The notes beneath the pieces were generated by a model that did no database searches, was not told where the DNA came from, and saw only the letters and a list, made by a program, of their open reading frames with translations. The position numbers were made by a program, and so were the translations under genes. A stretch of DNA of 64,000 nt from Pseudarthrobacter sp. GA104 (GTDB taxonomy: Bacteria; Actinomycetota; Actinomycetes; Actinomycetales; Micrococcaceae): NCBI RefSeq assembly GCF_009741265.1, contig NZ_WOWL01000001.1, positions 4,154,001-4,218,000 of the forward strand, in the 5' to 3' direction. Of this stretch, positions 55,942 to 63,533 are shown one piece after another; position 1 is the first letter of the stretch; each line of letters starts with the position of its first letter.

Positions 55942-55976
55942 TTGACAACACTCCGTTAATAATAAATCCTATAGGA
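55942..55976 (+). promoter_or_regulatory. Catabolic operon promoter with CCTATAGG operator
   Basis: TTGACA at 55942-55947 is a consensus -35 box. The -10 area (TAATAATAAATCCT, 55957-55970) is unusually AT-rich and runs into the perfect palindrome TCCTATAGGA at 55967-55976. The operator overlapping and following the -10 is the classical place for repression. The first gene starts 27 bases further on. Confidence 0.65.
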
Positions 55977-56003
55977 AAGAGGATCTAGCAAGGGAGCTAC
56001 ACC

Positions 56004-57008
56004 ATGGCGTACACAGCCGACAACTGGCCCATCACTGCAGCACTGCTGCAGTTTCCGGCAACAGACGCCCGGGGTGTGCACGTGAACGACGCCGAAGCCT
56101 CCGTCTGGGCCGGTGTCCTGTCCGAGGTGAAGGAGGCCGGCTTCGCCAATGCCGACCTCACGGACAGCTGGGTCCGGCCGGGCGATCTGAGCCAAGGGCG
56201 CCTGGCCGAGTTCAAGGAGGCCGCGGACGCTGTTGGAATCGGCGTACCGGTCATCTCGGCTATCCGCCGCAGCGTCATCGAAGAAGGCAGGTGGGAAGAA
56301 AACCTGGCCTACAGCCACCGCACCATTGACGCCGCAGCAGCGCTGGGCTGCGAGGTTGTCTCCTTTGGACTCCACCAGGCCATCACGGCGGAGCAGCAGA
56401 AGCAGCTGTGGTTCTGGACGGTGGAAGGCTACAAGGACCCCGAAGGCAACAGGGAAGCGTGGAACAACGCCGTGACGCGCCTCCGTGAACTGGGCCGGCA
56501 CGCGGCCGAGGTGGGCGTCCTGCTGTCCCTGGAAATGTACGAGGACACGTACCTGGGCACCGCCGACTCCTCCGTGAAGATGGTCCAGGACATCGGCCTC
56601 GCCAACGTCGGCCTCAACCCGGACCTCGGCAACCTCATCCGGCTGCACCGGCCCATCGAGGACTGGCGCGAGATGGTGGCCAAGACCCTGCCGTACTCCA
56701 ACTACTGGCACATGAAGAACTACATCCGGGACGAGGACACGGCCCGCGACATGTATGTCGCCATGCCGGCACCCATGGAGAGCGGCCTCATCAACTACCG
56801 CGAGGCCTTCAAAGTCGCCTTGTCTGCGGGCTTCCAGGGCATCCTTTGCACCGAGCACTACGGCGGCGACGGACTGAGCGTCACCGCCAGCAACCAGGAC
56901 TACCTCCGCCGCCACGTCCTCCCCAAGACCGACGGCTACGCACTCGGGCAGAGCCGGGTGGCGCAGGGGAGGCAGCTGCCCGCCGCCCCGGAACTCAGCA
57001 GCGTCTGA
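56004..57008 (+). CDS. AP-endonuclease-2-type TIM-barrel enzyme, candidate ketoacid decarboxylase or isomerase
   Basis: A 334-residue TIM barrel of the sugar phosphate isomerase/epimerase superfamily. LSLEMYEDTYLG (metal-binding Glu), GLNPDLGNLIRLH (Asp), NYWHMKNYIRD (His, Lys) and ILCTEHYGGDG (Glu, His) match the divalent metal site of the fold. It heads the operon: AAGGGAG before the ATG. Members are isomerases, epimerases or, like 3-oxo-isoapionate decarboxylase OiaC, beta-ketoacid decarboxylases. The kinase and isomerases downstream suit a product such as L- or D-erythrulose, so decarboxylation of a C5 ketoacid is a reasonable guess; a tetrulose epimerase (EryC-like) is the main alternative. 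Confidence 0.75.
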   Translation: MAYTADNWPITAALLQFPATDARGVHVNDAEASVWAGVLSEVKEAGFANADLTDSWVRPGDLSQGRLAEFKEAADAVGIGVPVISAIRRSVIEEGRWEENLAYSHRTIDAAAALGCEVVSFGLHQAITAEQQKQLWFWTVEGYKDPEGNREAWNNAVTRLRELGRHAAEVGVLLSLEMYEDTYLGTADSSVKMVQDIGLANVGLNPDLGNLIRLHRPIEDWREMVAKTLPYSNYWHMKNYIRDEDTARDMYVAMPAPMESGLINYREAFKVALSAGFQGILCTEHYGGDGLSVTASNQDYLRRHVLPKTDGYALGQSRVAQGRQLPAAPELSSV

Positions 57009-57019
57009 TCCATGGCGCC

Positions 57020-57056
57020 TGGTGCGGCCGGCATGCATTCGGTGGCGGCCGCACCA
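57020..57056 (+). other. Hairpin between the TIM-barrel and kinase genes
   Basis: TGGTGCGGCCG (57020-57030) pairs exactly with CGGCCGCACCA (57046-57056) over a 15-base loop. No T run follows, and the downstream gene has its own ribosome-binding site. It may stabilise the first cistron or reduce read-through; that effect is inferred. Confidence 0.6.
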
Positions 57057-57105
57057 ATTCAGACTCCCGGCTTTACTTCTCCAACTCGGATTCAATGAGG
57101 AAACC

Positions 57106-58884
57106 ATGACCCAGATCTTCGACAACCCCGCTGATTTCGCGGATGAGGCACTGGACGGCTTTGTGGCAGCCAACCGCGGGTACGTCGCCCGGGTGGACGG
57201 CGGCGTGGTCCGCTCCACCGAGGTGCCCGCCGGCCAAGTGGCCCTGGTGGTGGGCGGCGGATCCGGCCACTACCCGGCCTTCGCAGGCCTCGTGGGACCG
57301 GGCCTCGCCACGGGCTCCGCCTGCGGCAACATGTTCGCTTCCCCGGCAGCCGGCCAGGTCTACCGGGTGGCCAAGGCCGCCAACGCGGGCGGGGGCGTGC
57401 TGCTGAGTTACGGCAACTACGCAGGCGACGTGCTCCACTTCGGGCAGGCCCAGCTGCGGCTTAACGCCGAAGGCATCGAAACCCGCACCGTCCTGGTCAC
57501 GGACGACATCGCCAGCGCTCCGCTGGACCAGATCGAGAAGCGCCGCGGCATTGCCGGGGACCTGACGGTCTTCAAGATTGCCGGCGCCGCGGCCGAAGCA
57601 GGACTGGACCTCGGCGCCGTCGAACGCCTGGCCATCCGGACCAACTACCGCACCCGTTCCCTGGGTGTGGCCTTTGACGGCTGCACGCTGCCGGGAGCGG
57701 ACGCGCCGCTGTTCCACGTGCCCGCCGGGCAGATGTCGCTGGGCCTCGGCATCCACGGCGAGCCGGGCATCTCCGAACACCCCATGCCCACCGCCTCCGA
57801 ACTCGCCGAACTGCTGGTCTCCAGGCTCCTGGCGGACAAGCCCGACGACGCCGGGAACCGTGTGGTGGCCATCGTCAACGGCCTGGGCACGGTCAAGTAC
57901 GACGAGCTGTTCCTGCTTTTCGGGAAGATCGAAAAGCTCCTCACCGCCGCCGGCCTGACGGTGGTGGAGCCCGAGTGCGGCGAGCTGGTCACCAGCCTGG
58001 ACATGTCCGGACTCTCCCTCACCCTGCTCTGGCTGGACGACGAGCTGGAGCGGTACTGGGCCGCACCTGCCGACACCCCCGCCTTCCGCAAGGGCAACCT
58101 GGCTCCGCGGGCCCGCCGTGAGCTGGCCGGACCGGAAGACGCCGTGGCCGGTGAAGCGGAGAACACGACGGCGGCAGCAGCCGAGCTGGGCCGGCTGGCC
58201 GCCGCCGTGCTCGCCCAGGTGCAGGGCGTCGTCGTCGAGCATGAAGTGGAACTGGGGAACCTGGACGCCATCGCGGGCGACGGCGACCACGGCATCGGCA
58301 TGCGCCGCGGCGTGGACGCGGCAGCGGCGGCCGCGGCTGAAGCAGCGGCAGCCGGAGTTTCCGTGGAGCGCGTGCTGACGTCGGCCGGGGAGGCCTGGAG
58401 TGAACGTGCCGGCGGCACCTCCGGTGCGTTGTGGGGATCAGCCGTGATTGCGGCCGGGCTCGCGCTCGGCAACAAGGACTCGTACCGCGGCGGCGACGCG
58501 GCCGCTGCCGTGGCCGCGTTCGTGGATGCCATCACCGGACTGGGCGGGGCTGAACCTGGCGACAAAACCATGGTGGACGCGCTGCTTCCCTACCAGGAGG
58601 CTTTCCGGGCAGCGTTCGACGGCGGCACGCAGGTCAAGGGGGCACTGGCGGCAGCGGCCGCTGCTGCCCGGGAGGCGGCCGATGCCACGGCTTCCCTCCG
58701 TCCGCTCAAGGGCCGTGCCCGCCCCCTGGCGGAGAAGAGCCTGGGGCATCCCGACCCCGGAGCCGTATCCTTCGGCCTCATCGCCTCCCGTATAGCACGC
58801 TATGCCGAATCCGGCACAGCCGACAACCCACTGACTGATTCCCGGCTGGCCGCTTCCGCGGCCGGAAATGGAGCACAAGAATGA
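57106..58884 (+). CDS. Fused DhaK-DhaL kinase, candidate erythrulose kinase
   Basis: A 592-residue ATP-dependent ketose kinase. The DhaK domain (1 to about 335) has GGGSGH at 50-55, D108 and the substrate-tethering H217 in LGIHGEPG; the DhaL domain (about 355-575) has D387, D392 and D394 in [11 protein letters not shown], which bind ATP-Mg. The single-chain form is ATP-dependent rather than PTS-driven. The linked RpiB- and TPI-like isomerases suggest a tetrulose substrate (the LerK/DerK erythrulose kinases of M. smegmatis are of this class) rather than dihydroxyacetone. The ATG at 57106 follows GAGG; an upstream in-frame start would add an unrelated leader. Confidence 0.88.
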   Translation: MTQIFDNPADFADEALDGFVAANRGYVARVDGGVVRSTEVPAGQVALVVGGGSGHYPAFAGLVGPGLATGSACGNMFASPAAGQVYRVAKAANAGGGVLLSYGNYAGDVLHFGQAQLRLNAEGIETRTVLVTDDIASAPLDQIEKRRGIAGDLTVFKIAGAAAEAGLDLGAVERLAIRTNYRTRSLGVAFDGCTLPGADAPLFHVPAGQMSLGLGIHGEPGISEHPMPTASELAELLVSRLLADKPDDAGNRVVAIVNGLGTVKYDELFLLFGKIEKLLTAAGLTVVEPECGELVTSLDMSGLSLTLLWLDDELERYWAAPADTPAFRKGNLAPRARRELAGPEDAVAGEAENTTAAAAELGRLAAAVLAQVQGVVVEHEVELGNLDAIAGDGDHGIGMRRGVDAAAAAAAEAAAAGVSVERVLTSAGEAWSERAGGTSGALWGSAVIAAGLALGNKDSYRGGDAAAAVAAFVDAITGLGGAEPGDKTMVDALLPYQEAFRAAFDGGTQVKGALAAAAAAAREAADATASLRPLKGRARPLAEKSLGHPDPGAVSFGLIASRIARYAESGTADNPLTDSRLAASAAGNGAQE

Positions 58885-59399
58885 GCGCAGGACAGAACAC
58901 AGGACAGAATCCCGGACAGGGCGCGGCAGCAGGGTGGCGCATCGTCATTGGCAACGATGAAGCCGGGGTCGAGTACAAGAATGCCCTGAGGGCGCTGCTC
59001 GAGGCAGACAGCCGTGTGGCGTCCGTCGTCGACATCGGCGTAGGCGCGAACGACTCGACCGCGTACCCGCACGTGGCCGTGGACGCCGCCCGCAAGGTGG
59101 CAGACGGCGAGGCAGACCGCGCCCTGCTGATCTGCGGTACCGGCCTGGGGGTGGCCATCGCGGCCAACAAGGTCCCGGGCGTCCGTGCGGTTACGGCCCA
59201 CGACGGCTACTCCGTGGAACGTTCGGTCCTGAGCAACAACGCCCAGGTCCTCACCATGGGCCAGCGCGTCATCGGCCTCGAACTGGCCAAGAAGCTGGTG
59301 GGCGAATGGCTCGACTACCGCTTCGACGAGACTTCAGCCTCCGCCGCCAAGGTGGACGCCATCTGCTCCTATGAGCCCGACTACACGAAGGCAGTCTGA
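58881..59399 (+). CDS. RpiB-family sugar-phosphate isomerase, candidate erythrose-4-phosphate isomerase
   Basis: A 172-residue RpiB/LacAB fold protein. C85 in [16 protein letters not shown] is the catalytic base position, and [15 protein letters not shown] is conserved. The N-terminal motif usually read as GxDHAG is GNDEAG here, with E27 in place of His, so the substrate pocket differs from ribose-5-phosphate isomerase. In erythritol pathways an RpiB paralogue (EryI/DerI) converts D-erythrulose-4-phosphate to D-erythrose-4-phosphate, which fits this operon. It starts with ATGA overlap with the kinase stop. The first 18 residues are Gly/Gln-rich and unconserved. Confidence 0.85.
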   Translation: MSAGQNTGQNPGQGAAAGWRIVIGNDEAGVEYKNALRALLEADSRVASVVDIGVGANDSTAYPHVAVDAARKVADGEADRALLICGTGLGVAIAANKVPGVRAVTAHDGYSVERSVLSNNAQVLTMGQRVIGLELAKKLVGEWLDYRFDETSASAAKVDAICSYEPDYTKAV

Positions 59400-59401
59400 C
59401 C

Positions 59402-60394
59402 ATGACCGAAACAGCAAGCACCCCGACTCCAACGGACGCCAACAGCGCGCGGAAGATCGCCGTCGTCGGCTCCGGCTACATGGGCGGCGGCATCGCCCAG
59501 GTCCTGGCGCTCGGCGGAGCGCGCGTGGCACTGGCGGACGTGTCCGCCGAGGTGGCCCGGGGCAACTACGACCGCCTGCTGGCCGAATCGGACCAGTTCG
59601 TGGCCGACGGCCTTTTCCCCGCCGGTTCCACAGAGATCCTGAAGCAGAACCTCTGGGCCGCCAAGGACATCGAGGAAGCGGTGGCGGACGCTGACTTCAT
59701 CGAAGAAGCCGTCCCCGAGGTCATCGCCATCAAGCATCAGACGCTGGCCCGCATCAGCGCAGCGGCGCGGCCGGATGCCATCATCGGCTCCAACACCTCC
59801 ACCATTTCCATCGCCGAACTGTCCGGGCCGGTCATCCACCCGGAGCGCTTCCTGGGCGTCCACTTCTCCAACCCGTCGCCGTTCATCCCCGGTGTGGAAA
59901 TCATTCCCCACGCCGGCACGTCCGCATCAACAGTGGGGACAGCCCGCGACCTGGTCCACGCCGCCGGCAAGCAGACAGCAGTGGTCAAGGACGTCACAGG
60001 CTTCGTGCTCAACCGCCTGCAGTATGCGCTGTTCCACGAAGCTGCCCAGCTGGTGGAGCAGGGGATTGCGACGGCGGACGACGTCGACACACTGGTCCGC
60101 ACCACCTTTGGTTTCCGGCTGCCGTTCTTTGGGCCCTTCGCCATCGCGGACATGGCCGGGCTGGATGTCTACAACTTCTGCTACAAGTCCCTGCAGACCG
60201 ACTTCCCGGAGAGGTTTGCCACGCCCAGGATCCTCAGCGACCTGGTGGAGGCCGGGAAGCTCGGCACGAAGACCGGCGCCGGCTTCCTCAATGTCCCGGC
60301 CGAACGCACCCCCGAGCTCATCGCCTACCGCAACAGGGCCTACGTGGCCATGCAGAAACTGCTTGATGAGCTCGGCCCGGCACCCATCGGCTGA
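59402..60394 (+). CDS. 3-hydroxyacyl-CoA-dehydrogenase-fold NAD enzyme
   Basis: A 330-residue two-domain dehydrogenase. GSGYMG at 23-28 is the NAD-binding turn; the catalytic dyad is E102-region and H154 in GVHFSNPSPFIPGVE; the C-terminal helical domain has GFVLNRLQYALFHEAAQLVEQG and GPFAIADMAGLDVY. Relatives include L-gulonate 3-dehydrogenase and carnitine dehydrogenase, which oxidise 3-hydroxy acids without CoA. In this operon it would oxidise the imported hydroxyacid to a 3-oxo acid for decarboxylation. It lies 2 bases after the RpiB gene. True acyl-CoA beta-oxidation is unlikely here, since no thiolase or acyl-CoA ligase is nearby. Confidence 0.82.
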   Translation: MTETASTPTPTDANSARKIAVVGSGYMGGGIAQVLALGGARVALADVSAEVARGNYDRLLAESDQFVADGLFPAGSTEILKQNLWAAKDIEEAVADADFIEEAVPEVIAIKHQTLARISAAARPDAIIGSNTSTISIAELSGPVIHPERFLGVHFSNPSPFIPGVEIIPHAGTSASTVGTARDLVHAAGKQTAVVKDVTGFVLNRLQYALFHEAAQLVEQGIATADDVDTLVRTTFGFRLPFFGPFAIADMAGLDVYNFCYKSLQTDFPERFATPRILSDLVEAGKLGTKTGAGFLNVPAERTPELIAYRNRAYVAMQKLLDELGPAPIG

Positions 60395-60422
60395 CCATCC
60401 CTTCCTACTCCCAGGAGCAACC

Positions 60423-61190
60423 ATGAGTGTTTTCCCTGCACGACGCACCGCCATCGTCACCGGGGCGGTCTCTGAGCGCGGCATCGGCCGGGCCACCGCC
60501 AACTACCTTGCGGCCCAGGGCTGGAACATCGGCATCATCGACCTCGACGACGCACTGTGCAAGGCCACAGCCAAGGAACTGGCATCCCGCTACGGCGTGC
60601 AGGCCCATGGCGCCGGTGCCGATGTGGCTGACGAAGGCTCCGTCCGCGCCGCGGTCGACTCAATCGAAGCCGAGCTGCCGCAGGTGGTGGCCCTGGCCAA
60701 TATTGCCGGCGTCAGCTCCCCGGTTCCGTACCTGGACCTTGACGCGGCCGAGTGGGACCGCGTGCTGAACATCAACCTGAACGGCGTCCACTACGCCACC
60801 CGCCGGGTCGCGGAGTCAATGGTTAAGAACCGGATCGGTCGGATCGTCAATATCTCTTCGGTGTCCGCCCAGCGGGGCGGCGGAACGTTCTCCAAAACGC
60901 CCTACTCGGTGGCGAAGGCCGGCGTGATCGGGCTGACCCGCTCCACCGCCCGCGAACTGGGGGAGTACGACATCACCGTGAACGCCATCTCCCCGGGCCC
61001 GATCGATACCGACATCATGGGCGGCACCCTCAGCGAGGAACGCAAGGAAGAACTCACCCGCGACCTGGTGGTCAACCGGGTGGGATCCCCCCGCGACATC
61101 GCTGCCGCCATCGCCTTCCTCATCAGCGAGGACGCCGGCTATATCTCCGGCCAGACGCTGAATGTGGACGGCGGCCTCTACATGCACTAG
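60423..61190 (+). CDS. Short-chain dehydrogenase/reductase
   Basis: A 255-residue classical SDR. TGAVSERGIG at 13-22 binds the nucleotide, ANIAG at 92-96 replaces the usual NNAG, S145/S146 with Y161 and K165 (YSVAK) are catalytic, and the C-terminus DGGLYMH is normal. IDLDD after the second strand suggests NAD rather than NADP. The ATG follows CAGGAGC. It is a second oxidoreductase in the operon, so the substrate may be a polyol or lactone-forming sugar oxidised before the acid, or the two enzymes act on different stereoisomers. Confidence 0.88.
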   Translation: MSVFPARRTAIVTGAVSERGIGRATANYLAAQGWNIGIIDLDDALCKATAKELASRYGVQAHGAGADVADEGSVRAAVDSIEAELPQVVALANIAGVSSPVPYLDLDAAEWDRVLNINLNGVHYATRRVAESMVKNRIGRIVNISSVSAQRGGGTFSKTPYSVAKAGVIGLTRSTARELGEYDITVNAISPGPIDTDIMGGTLSEERKEELTRDLVVNRVGSPRDIAAAIAFLISEDAGYISGQTLNVDGGLYMH

Positions 61191-61203
61191 GAAAGGACCC
61201 CCC

Positions 61204-61296
61204 ATGGGCGCCTGGACCAAGGAACGACGGATCTACCTGGCAATCGGCGTGCTCGCCTGCCTGGCGGGCGTGGTTCTCATCGCCTTCCCGCTGTAA
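61204..61296 (+). CDS. 30-residue single-pass membrane mini-protein
   Basis: ATG at 61204 follows AGGAAAGGA by about six bases, and the frame closes with TAA at 61296. The product starts MGAWTKERRIY and continues with a hydrophobic helix of about 19 residues (LAIGVLACLAGVVLIAFPL), so it would sit N-in as a single-pass membrane peptide. It lies between the SDR and the MFS carrier, 54 bases before the latter. Small subunits are known next to some secondary transporters (for example MetS with MetP), so a carrier accessory role is plausible. It is too short for standard gene callers. Confidence 0.7.
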   Translation: MGAWTKERRIYLAIGVLACLAGVVLIAFPL

Positions 61297-61350
61297 CCGG
61301 GCATCAACGTGCACCGATTTCCACGCTTACATACTCAAAGAGGAGTTTAG

Positions 61351-62703
61351 ATGTCCCTAACAGCAGCATCCACCAAGGAGCTCCTGGACTCGCCGGTCCT
61401 TAAGTCGGCGATCTCCAAGGCCTCCTTCCGGCTCATGCCGATGCTCGTCATCCTGTACATCGTTGCGTTCCTGGACCGTACCAACGTGGGCTTCGCGGAG
61501 GCGGCGCTCGGGGTGGACCGCGGGGTCACCGCGGGGGCCTACGCCCTTGGCGCCGGTATCTTCTTCATCGGCTACGCACTGTTCGAAATTCCCAGCAACC
61601 TGCTCCTAACCAAGTTCGGCGCAAAGGTGTGGCTGGCCCGCATCGCCATCACCTGGGGCATCGTGTCCGCCTGCTTCGCCTTCGTCCAGGGCGAGACTTC
61701 CTTCATCATTCTGCGTTTCCTGCTGGGTGTAACCGAAGCAGGCCTGTTCCCCGGCGTCATCATGTTCCTCGCTGCCTGGTTCCCCAACAAGGTGCGCGTG
61801 AAGATGTTCGCCATCTTCTACCTCGCGCAGCCGTTCTCGCAGATGATGGGTGCCCCGCTGTCCGGCTGGCTGATCAACATTGGCGACCAGGTTCCCGGCG
61901 TGGCCGGCTGGCAGGTCATGTTCTTCGTGGAAGGCATGCTCGCCGTTGTGGCCGGCATCGCCGCCTACTTCTTCCTGATCAACAGCCCCCAGGACGCCAA
62001 ATTCCTGGGCCCCGGGGAAAAACAGGCCCTGCTGGATGTCATGGCGCTGGAGGACACCGTCAAGGAAGAAACCGGCCCCCGAGGCGTCGTTGCCGCCATG
62101 AAGAACCGCAAGGTCTGGTACTTCACGGCCATCTACTTCTGCCTCCAGGTGGCTGTGTATGGCGTGACGTTCTACCTGCCGCAGCAGGTGTCCCAGCTGA
62201 CCGGCCAAAAGGTCGGACTGATGGTGGGCCTGCTGGCAGCGATCCCGTGGTTCTTTGGCATCTTCGCCTGCTACTTCATCGGCCGGGCCGCCAACACCAT
62301 AGTCCGCCGCCGTGTCTGGGGCACCGGCCTGTTCCTCTCCACCGGCCTGTGCATCTTCGGCTCTGCCTGGGCGGGAGCAAACCATATCCCGGCCCTGGGC
62401 ATCCTCTTCATCACCCTGGCGGTGTGCAGCTTCCTGTCCATCGGCCCCATCGCCTGGTCCTACCCCACGGCCTTCCTCACCGGAACGGCAGCCGCCGCGG
62501 GCATTGGCCTGATCAACTCGCTGGGCAACCTGGGCGGCTTCGTGGCCCCGATCCTGCGCACAACGGTCAATCAGGTCACGGCGTCGGACACCGGCACCAT
62601 GGGGGTCTACGCGCTGGGCGTCCTGCCGTTCGTGGCCGCCATCATGATGTACGCCACCAAGCGGTTCCGCAACAAGGCGGACGACCTGCTCGATCATAAG
62701 TGA
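61351..62703 (+). CDS. MFS transporter, anion:cation symporter (ACS) type
   Basis: A 450-residue carrier with 12 predicted helices. The first helix region MLVILYIVAFLDRTNVGFAEAAL and the FLLGVTEAGLFPGVIMFLAAWF segment are hallmarks of ACS carriers (glucarate, galactonate, phthalate and related organic anions taken up with H+). The cytoplasmic loop between helices 6 and 7 holds SPQDAKFLGPGEKQALLD, also typical. This argues that the operon's substrate is a sugar acid rather than a neutral polyol. AAGAGGAG precedes the ATG; the stop overlaps the TPI-like gene (GTGA). Confidence 0.88.
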   Translation: MSLTAASTKELLDSPVLKSAISKASFRLMPMLVILYIVAFLDRTNVGFAEAALGVDRGVTAGAYALGAGIFFIGYALFEIPSNLLLTKFGAKVWLARIAITWGIVSACFAFVQGETSFIILRFLLGVTEAGLFPGVIMFLAAWFPNKVRVKMFAIFYLAQPFSQMMGAPLSGWLINIGDQVPGVAGWQVMFFVEGMLAVVAGIAAYFFLINSPQDAKFLGPGEKQALLDVMALEDTVKEETGPRGVVAAMKNRKVWYFTAIYFCLQVAVYGVTFYLPQQVSQLTGQKVGLMVGLLAAIPWFFGIFACYFIGRAANTIVRRRVWGTGLFLSTGLCIFGSAWAGANHIPALGILFITLAVCSFLSIGPIAWSYPTAFLTGTAAAAGIGLINSLGNLGGFVAPILRTTVNQVTASDTGTMGVYALGVLPFVAAIMMYATKRFRNKADDLLDHK

Positions 62704-63521
62704 TCGAACCCATGCCCGACTGCAGCACAACGGACCGTCAGGGCACCGAAACGGTGTACGTCGGCGTCAGCACCAAAATGTACCTGGGCTACGCCGACTC
62801 CCTTGAGTGGCTCACCGGCATCCGGCACGAAGTGGACACCCGTCCGGCCCTTGCGGCCGGGCGGGTGGTCCCGTTCGTCGTCCCCAGTTTTCCGGTGCTG
62901 CCGGCCGCCGGCCGGATCCTCGAAGGGTCGCCGGTCCGCCTCGGCGCGCAGAACTGCGGCTGGGCGGACGGGCCCTGGACGGGGGAAGTGGCTCCGTCCA
63001 TGCTGGCTGATCTGGGCGTCCTCCTGGTGGAGATCGGCCACGCCGAACGCCGCGCCCACTTCGGCGAAACTGACGGCATTGTGGCGCTCAAGGTCCGGGC
63101 AGCGGACGACGCCGGGCTGACGCCGCTGCTCTGCGTGGGAGAAGACTCCTTGGGGGAAAGCTCCCCCCGTCACGCCGCCGTCGTTGTGTACAGGCAGATC
63201 CGGGCGGCCGTTGGCGGCGACTGGGCGCTGGCCGCCCGGGTCATCGTGGCCTACGAACCTGTCTGGGCCATCGGGGCAGCAGAGCCGGCGGACACCGGGT
63301 ACGTGTCCGACGTCGTCAGCCACCTCCGCGCGCTGCTCGCCGGGCATGGGCTAGTGGGGCTCCCGGTCATCTACGGCGGGTCAGCCAAGCCCGGCGTGTT
63401 TCCCAGGCTCAGCGGCGTTTCCGGGCTGTTCCTGGGCCGCTTTGCCCACGATGCCGCGAACTTCGGGAAGGTACTGGACGAGGCGCTGGCACTGACTTCG
63501 AGGGCGTACCCCGCGAGGTGA
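62700..63521 (+). CDS. Divergent triose-phosphate-isomerase paralogue, candidate tetrulose-phosphate isomerase
   Basis: A 273-residue TIM-family protein. K26 in GVSTKMYLG, H114 in EIGHAERRAHFGE and E186 in VAYEPVWAIGA correspond to the TPI catalytic Lys, His and Glu; YGGSAKPG replaces the usual YGGSVKP. The first strand reads STKM instead of NWKM and the loop after AIG lacks the usual Thr-Gly, as in EryH/LerI-type enzymes that interconvert erythrulose phosphates. A housekeeping tpiA is expected in the glycolytic operon elsewhere. GTG start overlaps the MFS stop; it is the last gene of the operon. Confidence 0.82.
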   Translation: MIEPMPDCSTTDRQGTETVYVGVSTKMYLGYADSLEWLTGIRHEVDTRPALAAGRVVPFVVPSFPVLPAAGRILEGSPVRLGAQNCGWADGPWTGEVAPSMLADLGVLLVEIGHAERRAHFGETDGIVALKVRAADDAGLTPLLCVGEDSLGESSPRHAAVVVYRQIRAAVGGDWALAARVIVAYEPVWAIGAAEPADTGYVSDVVSHLRALLAGHGLVGLPVIYGGSAKPGVFPRLSGVSGLFLGRFAHDAANFGKVLDEALALTSRAYPAR

Positions 63522-63533
63522 GCGGGCGGGGCG

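Noticed and set aside
59402-60394. A fatty-acid beta-oxidation role for the 3-hydroxyacyl-CoA-dehydrogenase-fold gene
   Set aside because: No thiolase, enoyl-CoA hydratase or acyl-CoA ligase is nearby, and the operon encodes sugar-phosphate enzymes and an anion carrier.
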